Assembly (NCBI GenBank): GCA_029747585.1
Contig: JAPEVF010000230.1
Span: 1 to 64,000, forward strand
DNA: 64,000 nt
DNA from: Pleurotus djamor
Taxonomy: Eukaryota > Basidiomycota > Agaricomycetes > Agaricales > Pleurotaceae
Reading direction: 5' to 3'
Made by a program: the position numbers and the translations under genes. The notes beneath the pieces are model-generated. The model worked only from the letters and a program-made list of their open reading frames with translations. It was not told where the DNA came from and searched no databases. Below, one piece after another: positions 1-11,434 of this stretch (its first letter is position 1; every line of letters starts with the position of its first letter).

Positions 1-406
1 ATATATTAACTTACTGCATCTTCCAGCCACCCAAATCTGACCCATCAACGACAAATCAACACCGTAGGCATTGATTTAAACGGCCTCCATCCGGCACTAC
101 CTCGCACCCTGGAGAACACTACTCCGGACTTCGACTTCGGCATCGGTCTCTCATGCGCAAAAGCAGCGTCAACATGTCACGAACAGGATTCCCGAAGGAC
201 TAAACGAACCTTGCTGTCGCTGAGGAGATATCCGAGATCGAAGCTTTAACCGGGGTCTGGTCAAAAATTAAAGTTCGTTTATTTCTCTCCGTTTCTTTCG
301 CTTTGCAAAGGGTCATAATTGACTAACCATATGTATCAGACCTCTACAGCTAACACATCAACAAAGACCACGGACCCGTACATGCCACGCCCCGCGATGG
401 CCCATA
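1..406. other. No gene recognised; left flank of RT remnant
   Basis: I see no convincing gene in this stretch. A minus-strand reading frame continuing the adjacent reverse transcriptase remnant is interrupted by a stop at about 407; downstream codons in another frame still look weakly coding, consistent with decay of the element. Confidence 0.4.
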
Positions 407-1084
407 CTAACAAGTCGTCAGGAGCGAGCCGGATAGTTGCTTCTCTCGTTTATGGGGAATTCCAAGCTCGTCCCATAGGCAAAGAAGGTCCACCTGATTC
501 TCGGGCATCAACAGGTCATAGGGCTTGTAGAGTCGTACTCGGTCGGCAAAATCCCAAGAGAAATCATCGTCGACGTACATCAACAGGTCGGGGATGTTTC
601 TCTCATGGACTGCGATCCAAGCTACTAGCGCCGCAAACGCAATCCATATATTCATGGAAGCCCGTCCACCAAAAGCGTTGCAGCGGTCGACCATGCGCAA
701 TCCATCGAGAGTGTTGATTTGCTTGATTTGCCAAAATGGACGCATGGGCATGAGTCGATAAGCACTAGCAACATCAGATTTGTAGAGGGTTAGATTGTGG
801 TTTGGGTAGGCGTTGCGTAGTCTGATAAGCACAGCGCCGAGGTCCTCAAGATTATCCAGAGGAAGACCGGTGATGTCGTCATGTTGTATCATCGAGTTCA
901 ACGAGTATTTGCCCTTGCTCTGATTTGTGACCATCCGAAACTTGGATTGTCCTTGTTTCGGGACGGCAAAAACAGGCATGCTATACATGCCGGGGTAAAG
1001 GTCTGGACCAAAAGGCGGAGAGAAACGCCCTAATTCAACCTCACTACGCATCTGTTCTCTCAAGAAGTTCAGTTCCTCATCACC
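407..1084 (-). pseudogene. Truncated YVDD-type reverse transcriptase (DIRS/Ngaro-like remnant)
   Basis: An open minus-strand frame runs from the LTR junction at 1084 to a stop at 407. It carries reverse-transcriptase palm features: SDVASAYR followed by WQIKQINTLDG, a glycine-rich FGGRAS segment, and the catalytic YVDDD. These are the hallmarks of the DIRS/Ngaro-like RT copies common in Agaricomycetes (family assignment from memory of such proteins). The N-terminal part is missing because the retrotransposon LTR begins exactly at 1085, and the C-terminal part ends early after KREKQLSG, where related proteins continue. The apparent start codon lies inside the LTR, so it is not real. I consider this a broken copy without function. 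Confidence 0.7.
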
Positions 1085-1300
1085 TGTAAGAAGACAAGTA
1101 ATATTTTCGCTATTTATGGGGAATTTAACCAATTCCCCAACTCCTATATCACATGATCATAGTTACCGTATTTAATATGGCTGGATCAACCCTGATCCAG
1201 CCATCTTTCTACTTTGTACTCTACGCGCTACGTTATATCACCGAATATACATCGGTTCAGTGTACTTGCGCGACCGTCAAAGGCCTGAAGGACCCTTACA
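1085..1300 (+). repeat. 5' LTR (216 bp)
   Basis: Begins TGTAAG and ends CTTACA. It is identical to the 3' LTR except at two sites (G/A near 1180 and T/C near 1236). It contains a perfect 12-bp inverted repeat with a 4-nt loop at 1177-1204. Confidence 0.95.
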
Positions 1301-1345
1301 CTTTTTTACACTTCCAAACTCTTTTTCAAGAAAAATTTCGGTGAT

Positions 1346-4300
1346 ATGGTTAAAAAAANCAGGTGGAAGGAGGGGAGCAAAGTCGAATACGACTACTCCT
1401 GCTAAGACGCGAGGACAGAAAGACAATCCGTCTAACCGAGGGCAAAAAGACAATACGTCTACCCCCCAAGCGTCTAGCAGTACATTAGTACCAGTACCTC
1501 CATCAACCGAGGAACCTCCAATGATAATTGGTGGTTTCTTTGGTGGTGAAAGCGAGCTATCAACAGCTCCGAATACACCACTACCAGCAGTAGTTACTGC
1601 TTTGGACACGCCTGCCCAACCCTTGGACCCACATCCTTTAGCTAAAGGAAATTTGGAACCTATCCCAGAAGCGACGTTTGATATAAACTCGCCTAAAAGG
1701 AATACTCCCAAGGGGAAAGGAAAGGCGAGATCGTCATCATCGGTATACGATGATGACGAAGAACTCACGCAAACCACAACCAAAATATTGGATGTAGTTA
1801 TGCAGGCGGTAGACGCTAGATTAGCGGCTTTAACTCCTGTAAAAAGAGAATCGGAAAGGTCTCACTCAAGAGTGAGTTCGAGGGCTTCGTCGAGGGCGTC
1901 AAGGACATCCCGACACGCTTTGACCCCCAGCCAAAATGAGGCAGCCATGAGGACAACTCATGCGCCTTCAGCTTTGACAGACCCTGCAGGTACTACTGCT
2001 GGTCAGGGTAAAGCGACAGCCCAGAGCGCGAACGATCCAATAATCGGACGCGCCAAGACCACCATGAGGACTAGTAGTCCACAGATGACTCCAACGAATA
2101 CTCCGACAACACCAGTGCTGCCAGCGGGCATAAACGAAAACGATTGTGCTAATCGTATTGCTCTTCAGCGCATGAGAAATGCGCGTATACAGGAAGGACA
2201 AATTGATGTCGGTCCCGATTATGGTGTCAGATTTGACGGTGACGGACGACCCATGGTATTAGTTTTAATACCGGATCGGAATGGAATATCAACACAGCAA
2301 TATGTGTTGTGTTCGACCACTGGCCGTCCATTACGAATGCTCGAGGAATCCGAAGTACTCGGACTCGAGAGAATACTAGATGCGGTGCTGGGTTTGCCTG
2401 AAACCTCGTCGTCAGGACCAAGCCGTTTGAAGAAAACGACTGTGGTATCCCCCACTCCCACTCCTACTCGAAGTGGAAGAGACAACACCAGGGTACCTGA
2501 TGACGTCAACCAATCAATCGAAGGATCATCGGACCGTCATTCAGTCGATCATGATCGACTAAACACTCCGGGTGATCGATCTGGTTCAATGAACCGGAAC
2601 GACCTTGGGGACGACAACAGAGTTCATTATCGTCTTCGAACGGAAGAGTTACAAACTCTACATGAGTCTGACTTCCAGTCCGACCTAATCAAGTTCTTAG
2701 ATAAAGAACGAACGAAATACGCTGAATGGATTGAAGAGGAGTTAGGTCAACCCCTCGATCTCCCTTCAGGGACAAAACCGTCGTCCAATATTCCCAAAGC
2801 TGACAAGCTCAGCAGTAAGGCGTCAGCAGACGAATTCGACGACTGGTTGAAAGCATTCATCATGTGGTTGGCCTTGAACCACTATGTTGGACCAGCACGC
2901 GAAAAGGAACGATTATTCCTTATAGGCTCGCACATAGATGATGATGTACGAACTTGGTACAACACCGAGGTGACTAGCTTCAATCGAAGCACGCGAACTC
3001 GAAAATGGACGTTCACGGATGCCATACTAACGATGTATGATCGTTTTGTAAAGCCATCCGTACTCCAAGATTCATCTACTCGGTTTAGTAAAACCAAGTA
3101 CGATCCAAAGATAGGTGTCGTTGGTTTTTACCAACAACTCGAAACCAACGCATCACTAATGGTGATGCATCCGGATATATACACCTTCAAGAAGGCGTTT
3201 ACACTAGGTCTACCCAAATATATTCAGGTAGAACTGTTTAAATGCGGATATAATCCCGAGGCATCGTCAATAAGGGACTTGGTCGCGAAAGCGAACATGA
3301 TCGAGCAAAACGAAACGTTAGCCCGAACTTATAACGTCACTACTATTGACCATAGTAAGGAACGAACAGTAGTCACTCGAACGGTGACTGGTAGCTCTGG
3401 AACAAGGTACCGAATGGTACCTATGAGAGGTTCGAGCAATACTCGACTGACCACCTCTCCTTCGAAGACAACGGCTTCACCAAGCAGCTCTAATAGGGCT
3501 ACGGTAGCCACGTCTACGAACGAAACAAAGCCTGTTCCAGCGGTAGCTACCACTAGTAAGGCGTTGGTACTTGCTAGGCCAAGCACCGAGTTGAGTTGTT
3601 GGAAATGCGGACAAAAGGGTCATAAGTCTAATGACCCCAAGTGTCCACAATACGTTCGCCCTAAACTTAGGGCTATGCATGAAGGTGACGCTGAGGATGA
3701 TGATCCTCAAGCAGAAGTCGTTATAGACGACCATGAACAAGGTGATGAAGTTGGCGAAGGAATCATGGAAGGTCCATTGGACCAAGATGATTCCGGGGTT
3801 GTGGGTGATCAATATGAATCACCCGACGAAGAATTTTTTGAAGTCATCATCGATGACGAAGCCAATGAGCAAGAACGAGTGCAAATCATGAGTGAACGAC
3901 TCAATATGATGAGTACTGGTTCACGCTATGACGTTCTTCCAATAGAAGAATGCGCTGATATCTGTGAAGATAATAATCCTCAAACAGATAAGGACCGTCT
4001 TGGGATGTTAACCAAGAAGGTAAAATATACCCCTACGGACGTGAAATACAAACGTCCAAACCGAGATATTTCTCAGAAAGGATGTATGGTAGCCTTGGTT
4101 ACCATTCATAATACTGAAGCTGTGGTATTATTCGATACCGGAAGCACGGCAGACTGCCTAAGTCCTCAATTCGCTAGTGTAGCGAAATGTCCGTATGGTT
4201 ACTTGAAGGAAGCAGTTCCGCTTCAACTAGGAACGGTGGGCAGCGGTACCCAAATACAATTTGGAACCGAGCTGAGGACTAAGGTGGGTCCCGTGGATAG

Positions 4301-4493
4301 CGTAGAATACTACGATGTCCTGAATATCGACCGGTATGAAGCCATACTGGGGATTCCTTTCATGAGGAAACATGGTGTTATCCTTGACTTCAAGAATAAC
4401 AAGCTATCAATAGATGGCGTAAACGTACCCGTCTTGTCAGACGAGGATGAAACGGTGGAAATGGCTAGACGTCATAACGTCCAGCGTAAGTGA
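1346..4493 (+). CDS. Gag polyprotein with zinc knuckle and aspartic protease
   Basis: This is the structural polyprotein of the retrotransposon, expected to form the virus-like particle. The N-terminal third is low-complexity and rich in Ser, Thr and Pro; a folded capsid-like region lies around nt 2640-3340. A CCHC knuckle (CWKCGQKGHKSNDPKC) is at about 3598-3645 and is expected to bind RNA. The C-terminus carries a retropepsin-type protease with VLFDTGST at about 4128-4150. I place the start at the ATG at 1346, just after the LTR; reaching the main frame from it needs a one-base change at the N at 1359, in an A run. The next in-frame ATG is at 1521. The frame ends at UGA 4491-4493, which may be read through into Pol. 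Confidence 0.88.
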
Positions 4494-4500
4494 CTAGCTA
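4488..4500 (+). promoter_or_regulatory. Candidate stop-codon readthrough signal UGA-CUA-G
   Basis: The Gag stop is followed immediately by CTAG, giving TGACTAG, the known high-efficiency readthrough context of some viral and cellular genes. The frame stays open downstream for 22 codons until the first codons assigned to Pol, and Pol has no ATG near its beginning. This fits translation of a Gag-Pol fusion by readthrough rather than frameshifting. Confidence 0.7.
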
Positions 4501-7500
4501 AACAGCCAGTTGATCCAAAACCGATTACCATCAGTAATGGTAAGACGGGAAACCTTGAAGTGAAAGATGACAATATCCGACCATTAAGTCTAATGGACGG
4601 AATACCAGTATGGCATGGCTACCCAATAATAATGCCTGAGCAGTATGATGAACTGCAGGAAATTGTCCAAGAATTTTCTAGGACGCGTTTCCCAGAATTA
4701 CACGCTAGGGAACGACGTAAAAACGTCGTACCCAAGCCACCAAGGAAGAATCCATTAGCAATGGAGACTGCCATGCTGTCAGTCATACTTGACTGGCAAG
4801 CTAAACTCAAGGGTGTACGAAAATACACTGAGGAGCATATACCATTCCTTCGAGCAAGGTGGATGGATACTTGCAAAGACTTGATGGGTGGAGCGCCAGA
4901 AAGGTTGCCTCCACTACGGGAAATCAATCATCGAATTCCGCTGATTGATGAGCGTAAAATATACGCATATTACATGCCCAAATGCCCAGACTCGATGAAG
5001 CCGCAATTAGCGGCTAAAATCACGAGATATACGAAGGCGGGATGGTGGCAGGCCGTTCAGACTGAACAAGCTGCTCCAATGCTTTGTGTAGCAAAGAAAT
5101 CAGGACTACTTCGAACAGTTATTGACTGTAGGAAGAGGAATGAGAACACCAGACGCGACGTCACGCCATTCCCTGATCAAGACACGATCAGGATGGATGT
5201 TGCTCGAGCGAAGTATCGCACGAAGATAGACTTGTCCGATGCGTATGAACAAATACGCATCGATCCAGAGGACGTATGGAAGACAGCCTTCGCTACCATA
5301 CATGGCACTTTTCAGAGTCAAGTGATGCAGCAAGGGGACTGCAATGCACCGTCTACGTTCCAACGGATTATGAATCTCATATTCCGGGATTTCATTGGGA
5401 TATTTGTCCATGTCTATTTAGACGACATTTTCGTGTATAGCAACTCAATTGAGGAGCATGAGCGTCATTTACGCTTGGTGTTTAACAGGTTAAAGGAACA
5501 TGAGTTCTACCTCAAGCCCGAAAAGTGTGAACTATACGCCGAGACAGTAGACTGTCTCGGACATATCGTTGACAAGAACGGACTTCGTCCTTGCAATGAT
5601 AAGTTGGGAAAAGTCCGCGACTGGCGAACTCCCAGGTCGTACAACGATGTACAACAATTCTTGGGCTTGATTCAATATCTCGCTCATTTTTTACCCGATT
5701 TATCATCGTACACCGATCCATTAGAATCAATGGTGAAGAACGGACGTGCGTTCAACTGGCGTCCGATACATGAGAAATGTTTTCTCATGATAAAGAAAAT
5801 CGTAGCTGATCACCCAATACTGCGCCCAATAGACGCGAGTAAACCAGAAACTATCTGGGTGGTGTGTGATGCGTCCACATCGGGTGTGGGTGCGCTTTAT
5901 GGACAAGGGAACGACTGGCAGTCATGTAGACCGGCAGCGTTCATGTCCAAGAAGTTTACGCCGGCCCAACACAGATACCCTATCTATGAAAGGGAGGCAT
6001 TAGCTATCCTCGAAGCATTGATGAAATGGGAGGATAAGCTATTAGGCTACCGGTTTTCAGTAGTAACTGATCACAAGGCGCTTACGTTCTTCCAGGACAT
6101 GAAACATCTTGGAGCGAGACAATCGCGATGGATGGAATATCTATCACGATTTGACTTTAACATATATTATGTCAAAGGCTCTCTGAACAAAGTAGCGGAC
6201 TGTTTGTCACGATACTACGCAGAGGACTCTGAGAATGAAATACATTCTCCAGAAGAATTTGTCAATGTCGACTTACGACTTGATCCGGACAAAGAAGGAT
6301 TAACTTGGGAACGCTACTTAGAAGTAACGAAACCAAAGGAAATCGTTCGGGTTGACCGACTATTAGTCGAACCGAAGGAAGACAGAGATGAAATAGCCGA
6401 ACAAATTGGTTCAGCAATTCCAACCTCTAACATGCCCGTAGTAAAACTAAGGGATGATCCGACGATTTTTGAATCGCGGGAGAGGGGGGAGAATCTACGA
6501 CACAAAGTGCATAAAGTTGATGACTTTATAAAAGCCATCAAAGCGAATTACGCTAATGATCCATTATTCTCAAAGGTTTTTGCGAAACCAGGAGAACACA
6601 AATCTTTCAAGATGAAAGACGGGTTGATGTGGACAACAAATGCGGCTAATGAAGCCGTACTGTGTGTGCCAAAAGGCACGTACAAGACTAAAACGCTCTA
6701 TAGCGCAATAGTCGAACAGGCCCATGAAGTAATGGGACATCTAGGGCCACAGAAAACGGCCGACTACATTAGAAGATGGTATNTTTTGCAAAAATACTAT
6801 CTATGGTCACAGAGTTTTGTAAAACTTGTGTACCGTGTAATCGAGCGAAAGGTAACTACCAACAGCCTGTTGGTAAGCTTCACTCATTACCAATTCCAAG
6901 CTATCCATGGGATAGCATAGGGATGGACTTTATTGGTCCATTCCCTGAGGTAAATAACCTCAATTACCTATGGGTAGTGATCTGCAGATTAACTTCCATG
7001 GTACACTTGGTACCCGTCAACACACGGACGACGGCATCAGAACTATCGTGGTTATATATCAAGGAGATATGTAGATTACATGGGCTACCGAGTACTATCG
7101 TATCGGACCGAGATTCGAAGTTTACTTCGAAATGGTGGAGTGAACTTCATCGCATCTTAGGAACTAAGCTGAGCATGTCAACTTCGTTCCACCCTCAAAC
7201 GGACGGCCAAACGGAGCGAGCCAATAGAACTATTGCTCAAATCCTTCGGTCAATCATTAAAGATGATCAATCGGACTGGGTAACCAAACTACCAATGGTA
7301 GAATTCGCACTTAATTCGGCCATCTCAACGGATACAAAATTGTCTCCGTTTGAAGCCAATTATGGCTTTAGCCCGAGTATAATGAGTGTGCAGAGACCTA
7401 ATAGGTCAACGCCTCCAGGAGTGGCAGAATTCGCGAACATGGCTAGACGAAACATCATGATTACTCATGATGAACTCATAGCAAGACGTGNTTTNNTCAA

Positions 7501-8073
7501 ACACACTATGCTAATGAGAAACGCCGCGATGAACCGGAAATACAAGTCAACGACATGGTTTACTTGTCTACCAAGAACCTGGCGTTACCCAAAGGACGAG
7601 CGCATAAGCTTATGCCCAAGTTCATAGGGCCATATAAGGTAATACGGTGTGCCTCCGAAACATCGAACTACACGCTGGAATTACCAGACGAGTTGGTTAA
7701 ACGAAGGATACATCCATCGTTTCACGTGTCCAACCTGAGACCATTTCATCCAAACGATGAATTGGTATTCCCAAGTAGACGAGGTACAGACCCGTACGAT
7801 TGGGGAATACCCAACGACGCGGAGTGGGTGGTGGATCACATTAGTGACCATAAGGTTCAGGGCAAGAAACTACAGTTTCTGGTGCACTGGGCTCAAGGCG
7901 ATTCCACATGGGAACCGCGTGAGCATTGCGAGGATCTACAAGCTCTAGATAGTTATCTAGAACTCGTGGGGTCTCCATCTCCGGACGATTTGATAAAATC
8001 GTCTCAGAAATCTAAAGGCAAAAAAGCGCCTAAGACCACAGACGCGCGCAAGGGAAGGGGTGGGAAACGATGA
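4494..8073 (+). CDS. Pol: reverse transcriptase, RNase H, integrase, chromodomain
   Basis: Copies the element RNA into DNA and inserts it in the genome. Pol is in the same frame as Gag. The RT palm shows LSDAYEQIRI (about 5235) and YLDDIFVYS (about 5420). RNase H follows with WVVCDASTSGVGALYG (about 5850). The integrase has a Zn-binding part ending CKTCVPCNRAK (about 6820), then MDFIGPF, SDRDSKFTS and HPQTDGQTERANR, which supply the DDE residues. The C-terminal chromodomain (about 7815-7960, with WVVDHI and FLVHWAQGDSTWEPREHC) suggests targeting to marked chromatin, as in chromoviruses. The frame changes at the N at 6783 and the N cluster at 7491-7496; each is restored by one extra base, so I read these as sequence ambiguity. 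The most N-terminal part may come only from readthrough. Confidence 0.9.
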
Positions 8074-8227
8074 CTAATAACTATATAGTTATTGGTCCAT
8101 GCGTGCGAAAAATCAAAACACAATCGCGATGGATGGATCACAGATTCATCCGAACCCTTAGTGTTAAAGTTAACACTACCCCATTCCCACAAACCAACAA
8201 CTTCGAATTTGAAATACGCGCGCAGTG

Positions 8228-10915
8228 ATGATGGGTGGCCACGAGCCCCCGGATGACCATCCAATGGATGGTCCGCCTGGAGGAAAGTCCCCAGGCGAAA
8301 TCAGTGATGGAGGGGCTGATAGCAGAATTCCTGCTAAAGCCAAAGGAAAAGGAAAAGAGACGGAAACTCCAAGGGAGGATCCGTTTAAGCCAGACGTCAA
8401 CCCAATATCTTTATTGGGAAGACTGAGGAATCATGCAACGCCACCCCCGTTTCGCCAACTTGACGAAATGAATTGGAACAAGTGGCGCGCAACTTGGGCA
8501 GGATATTTGGCATGTCCTGACCAAGAATGCACATTATGTTTGCAATATGGAAATCACTTGATGATGAATCGAGGGAGCCCGGGTATGGAAAACGACCTAA
8601 GGCAAATGGCCCAGGTTGTTGATGGGAAGTCATTCACGGAATGGCGCAATCTATACGCAGATCATCTACTACTAGTAGATGATTATGGTCGAGTTGACGC
8701 GGTATATCGCTCAACAAGGAAGACTCATGATACTCTTCGACTCGATTACCTCGAACTGAGGGATCGTTACACGCAACTTCGGAAAGAATACGAAGAAATG
8801 CGAAATCATTACGATGAAGGAAGACGAAGGCGTCGCCGTCATGATTATGACGAAGATGCCCCGTCTTCACAAAACCCTCAGGATGATGAAGCTATTGCTG
8901 ATCGTCCTACTAAACCATTGCCAACTNGACCCACCATCGAGACGACCACTGCGTCAACACAATCAATGATTGTGGATCCACCAGCAGTCACGGNGGGACC
9001 ATCACGTCCTCCTCTACGTCCTTCTCAGTATGTTGACCAGGACACGTTACCACCTGCAATCAAAGGATTGCATTCATGGCACCCCGAGTGCTATCAATAC
9101 TATGGGCTCACTGATGAGTGGCTCCATCCGTGTGAATACTTCCGACGCGCCAATGCTGAGGAGTATAGCAACGACCTGGACGGTAACCTGGATAAGGAAT
9201 TATCCAATATCGAAAAGGCCACTATCCTAAACTTACGAGCTGAAGGATTTCGGGAACCAGTCAAGAACTGGTATGGTGATGAGTTGTCAAGTTGGGAGAT
9301 GTCGAGCCTAATAGGTTCGGCACGATGGAATTTTCCTCCTTTACCTAAGGCTGGAAAAAATGTACAATCATCAGAATTGGGGAAGAGCCATGGCTACGAG
9401 TCAGGCAAACTGAGGCCAACCGCCCCAGAAACCAAGGAACCGGAACCAAAGGTTCCTCAGTACAAAGACGCCAAACCATGGTATCCTACTATACCGTTGG
9501 AATGGGCTCGTGTTCAGCAAAAAGCCAACGTCAAGGACGAATGGCTAGCCCTCAAACGCGCAAAAGAAATTGTGCATTGGGCAGCTGAAAATATCAGAGC
9601 GTCGCCGAGTCCTCCTCACTGGATGCTCAAGAACATAGTCCAGTCGTGGAGGATACCTGAATGGTCACGCGGTGTAGCGCATACGGGATGGTATTACTTG
9701 AATACCGACGTAATAGATCCTGAACAGTTCAGAGCAACTGGTCATGAGGATACGCCATCACAACGTGGCATAATTGCGGGGGGGACCATTACTACTGGAA
9801 ACCCAAAGACCAATACGAATCCGACGTCGTCATCAACGACAACAAACAATGACACTAACAGTGTCAACCCTCCTCCCAAACCGAAGCCAAAAAAGGGCAC
9901 GGGAATGACGAATCCGTCACAAAATGACACTGATGAATATTGGGGTCAATGGTGGTATGTCTATCAAGATAGACGACCACTCGCATTAGGAATATCAGAT
10001 CCTCTCGATATACGCCAAATCAGGGGATGGAGAGCATCGCAACTACTGCGAGCTCCTCAGTTGGAGGGAGATAACAACGCAGATTATAATCTGCGAGTCC
10101 GAAACAGGCTAACAATGTTCGTTGCAATGTTGTTGGCATGGCCTAATAGGTACCGTCAACTCGTAAACAATAATCATTGGATTATTGGGCACGAACGGAA
10201 ACGCGTCATCGTCACCGACGACATCAGCAATATCACACTACCCGATATAGCTCGATGGTTCGTTGCGGCGGGACTATCATTCCAAGCCGCCGATGACGCG
10301 TGGCTATGGGCATCCAACTGGATCAGAGCGGCTAGGCAAAATGCCAACCTGTATGATCAAGTCATGGATGCCGCTATCAATGCCATTAACAACGTTGTTA
10401 ATGGTACGACTCCGGCACCACCAGCTATTGCTGGACCAACACGAATTCAACGACCGACGCTAACNATGACGACGGGGACGGCAAGGGGAGGACAATCGAG
10501 TCAAACCCAACGCAGCAACAAAAAGACAAACACATCGACTAATGTCGTTGCGTCGTCATCCAGCCAACAAGTACCTTTGACTGGGGTAACGCCGGGTATT
10601 CGGACATCGCTAGGAGGAATTATTATTCCACCAGCATATACTTCGGGATCGCAGCAGTCTACTGTGAACCCAAACCCTACAAATATCGGACAGAGTAATA
10701 CTCTGACTACGACGTCGCCAGCGACCACTGAAGCNCCCGGCCCTTCAGTAGTCGTGCCCACCGTCAGATTGCCTGGCCATCAGACAGGGCAGGCTTCGAA
10801 CGAAGGTCAGAATGCTACGACGAACGAAACGCGGGAGGATGGGGATTCGTCTATGATTATAGACGATGATTCTTCTAAACCGAAGGGGGGGGGAGGATCA
10901 GTAGATTGCGCTTGA
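8228..10915 (+). CDS. Retrotransposon third ORF, unknown function
   Basis: An open frame of about 895 codons lies between pol and the 3' LTR, 154 nt after the pol stop. I do not recognise the protein. It has a Pro/Gly-rich start, an SPGEISDGGADSR-like disordered part, a charged coiled-coil-like segment (about 8745-8830) ending in an RRRRRR run that could serve as a nuclear signal, a tryptophan- and tyrosine-rich middle (WHPECYQYYGLTDEW near 9078), and a Thr/Asn/Gln/Pro-rich tail. There is no signal peptide and no clear membrane helix, so it does not look like an envelope protein. No zinc knuckle, protease or enzyme motif is visible. The frame survives four N positions, suggesting selection or youth. 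Start is the first of two tandem ATGs. Confidence 0.8.
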   Translation: MMGGHEPPDDHPMDGPPGGKSPGEISDGGADSRIPAKAKGKGKETETPREDPFKPDVNPISLLGRLRNHATPPPFRQLDEMNWNKWRATWAGYLACPDQECTLCLQYGNHLMMNRGSPGMENDLRQMAQVVDGKSFTEWRNLYADHLLLVDDYGRVDAVYRSTRKTHDTLRLDYLELRDRYTQLRKEYEEMRNHYDEGRRRRRRHDYDEDAPSSQNPQDDEAIADRPTKPLPTXPTIETTTASTQSMIVDPPAVTXGPSRPPLRPSQYVDQDTLPPAIKGLHSWHPECYQYYGLTDEWLHPCEYFRRANAEEYSNDLDGNLDKELSNIEKATILNLRAEGFREPVKNWYGDELSSWEMSSLIGSARWNFPPLPKAGKNVQSSELGKSHGYESGKLRPTAPETKEPEPKVPQYKDAKPWYPTIPLEWARVQQKANVKDEWLALKRAKEIVHWAAENIRASPSPPHWMLKNIVQSWRIPEWSRGVAHTGWYYLNTDVIDPEQFRATGHEDTPSQRGIIAGGTITTGNPKTNTNPTSSSTTTNNDTNSVNPPPKPKPKKGTGMTNPSQNDTDEYWGQWWYVYQDRRPLALGISDPLDIRQIRGWRASQLLRAPQLEGDNNADYNLRVRNRLTMFVAMLLAWPNRYRQLVNNNHWIIGHERKRVIVTDDISNITLPDIARWFVAAGLSFQAADDAWLWASNWIRAARQNANLYDQVMDAAINAINNVVNGTTPAPPAIAGPTRIQRPTLXMTTGTARGGQSSQTQRSNKKTNTSTNVVASSSSQQVPLTGVTPGIRTSLGGIIIPPAYTSGSQQSTVNPNPTNIGQSNTLTTTSPATTEXPGPSVVVPTVRLPGHQTGQASNEGQNATTNETREDGDSSMIIDDDSSKPKGGGGSVDCA

Positions 10916-11206
10916 ACATCTAAGACACGGATAAATTATTCGTGTCTTCAAAAAAAAAAAAAAAATCCCATAATATTTGGAAACCCTCGAATGCTTCGCG
11001 CGTTCACAATATGTTACTATGACCTAGAATTGCTAGTAATTGGTCAACGACCAAAACCACTCTATGCATTGTCTATTGACAAAACTTGCTTGATTTACAT
11101 GTAAATCTCTAGTCTAATCGACTAAAATAATCATTCATGCCTACTTTTGACATATGCAATGACCTTGATAATTCTATCATCTCTTGTAGATTGCCAGGAG
11201 CAATCT
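10916..11206 (+). other. 3' untranslated region of the retrotransposon
   Basis: No coding potential. It includes a run of about 15 A near 10950 and ends in the polypurine tract. Confidence 0.5.
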
Positions 11207-11218
11207 AGTGGGGGGAAA
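11207..11218 (+). promoter_or_regulatory. Polypurine tract
   Basis: A run of purines rich in G (GTGGGGGGAAA with one T) abuts the TG of the 3' LTR. This is the expected position of the plus-strand DNA primer of LTR retroelements. Confidence 0.75.
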
Positions 11219-11434
11219 TGTAAGAAGACAAGTAATATTTTCGCTATTTATGGGGAATTTAACCAATTCCCCAACTCCTATATCACATGATCATAGTTAC
11301 CGTATTTAATATAGCTGGATCAACCCTGATCCAGCCATCTTTCTACTTTGTACTCTACGCGCTACGTTACATCACCGAATATACATCGGTTCAGTGTACT
11401 TGCGCGACCGTCAAAGGCCTGAAGGACCCTTACA
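11219..11434 (+). repeat. 3' LTR (216 bp)
   Basis: Matches the 5' LTR at 214 of 216 positions. One of the two differences falls in the left arm of the internal inverted repeat. The host sequence resumes at 11435 inside an HNH-family gene. Confidence 0.95.

Larger units (their letters stand above)
1085..11434 (+). mobile_element. Full-length Ty3/gypsy chromovirus-type LTR retrotransposon with extra 3' ORF
   Basis: Two 216-bp direct repeats (1085-1300 and 11219-11434), each starting TG and ending CA, bound a 10.35-kb element. Between them lie a Gag with CCHC knuckle and aspartic protease, a Pol in RT-RNase H-integrase order (the Ty3/gypsy order), a C-terminal chromodomain, and a third ORF. The LTRs differ at only two positions, so insertion was recent. 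A polypurine tract precedes the 3' LTR. I could not recognise a TGG-type tRNA primer-binding site after 1300. The five bases outside the two ends do not match, so no target-site duplication is present. Several N characters interrupt frames; these look like sequence ambiguity rather than decay. It separates a reverse transcriptase remnant from a truncated HNH gene. Confidence 0.95.

Noticed and set aside
319..717. Plus-strand frame of 132 codons
   Set aside because: Opposite strand of the reverse transcriptase remnant; no domain.
1260..1345. Gag beginning at a GTG inside the 5' LTR
   Set aside because: Alternative start codons are not expected; the first ATG after the LTR (1346) or the one at 1521 is more likely.
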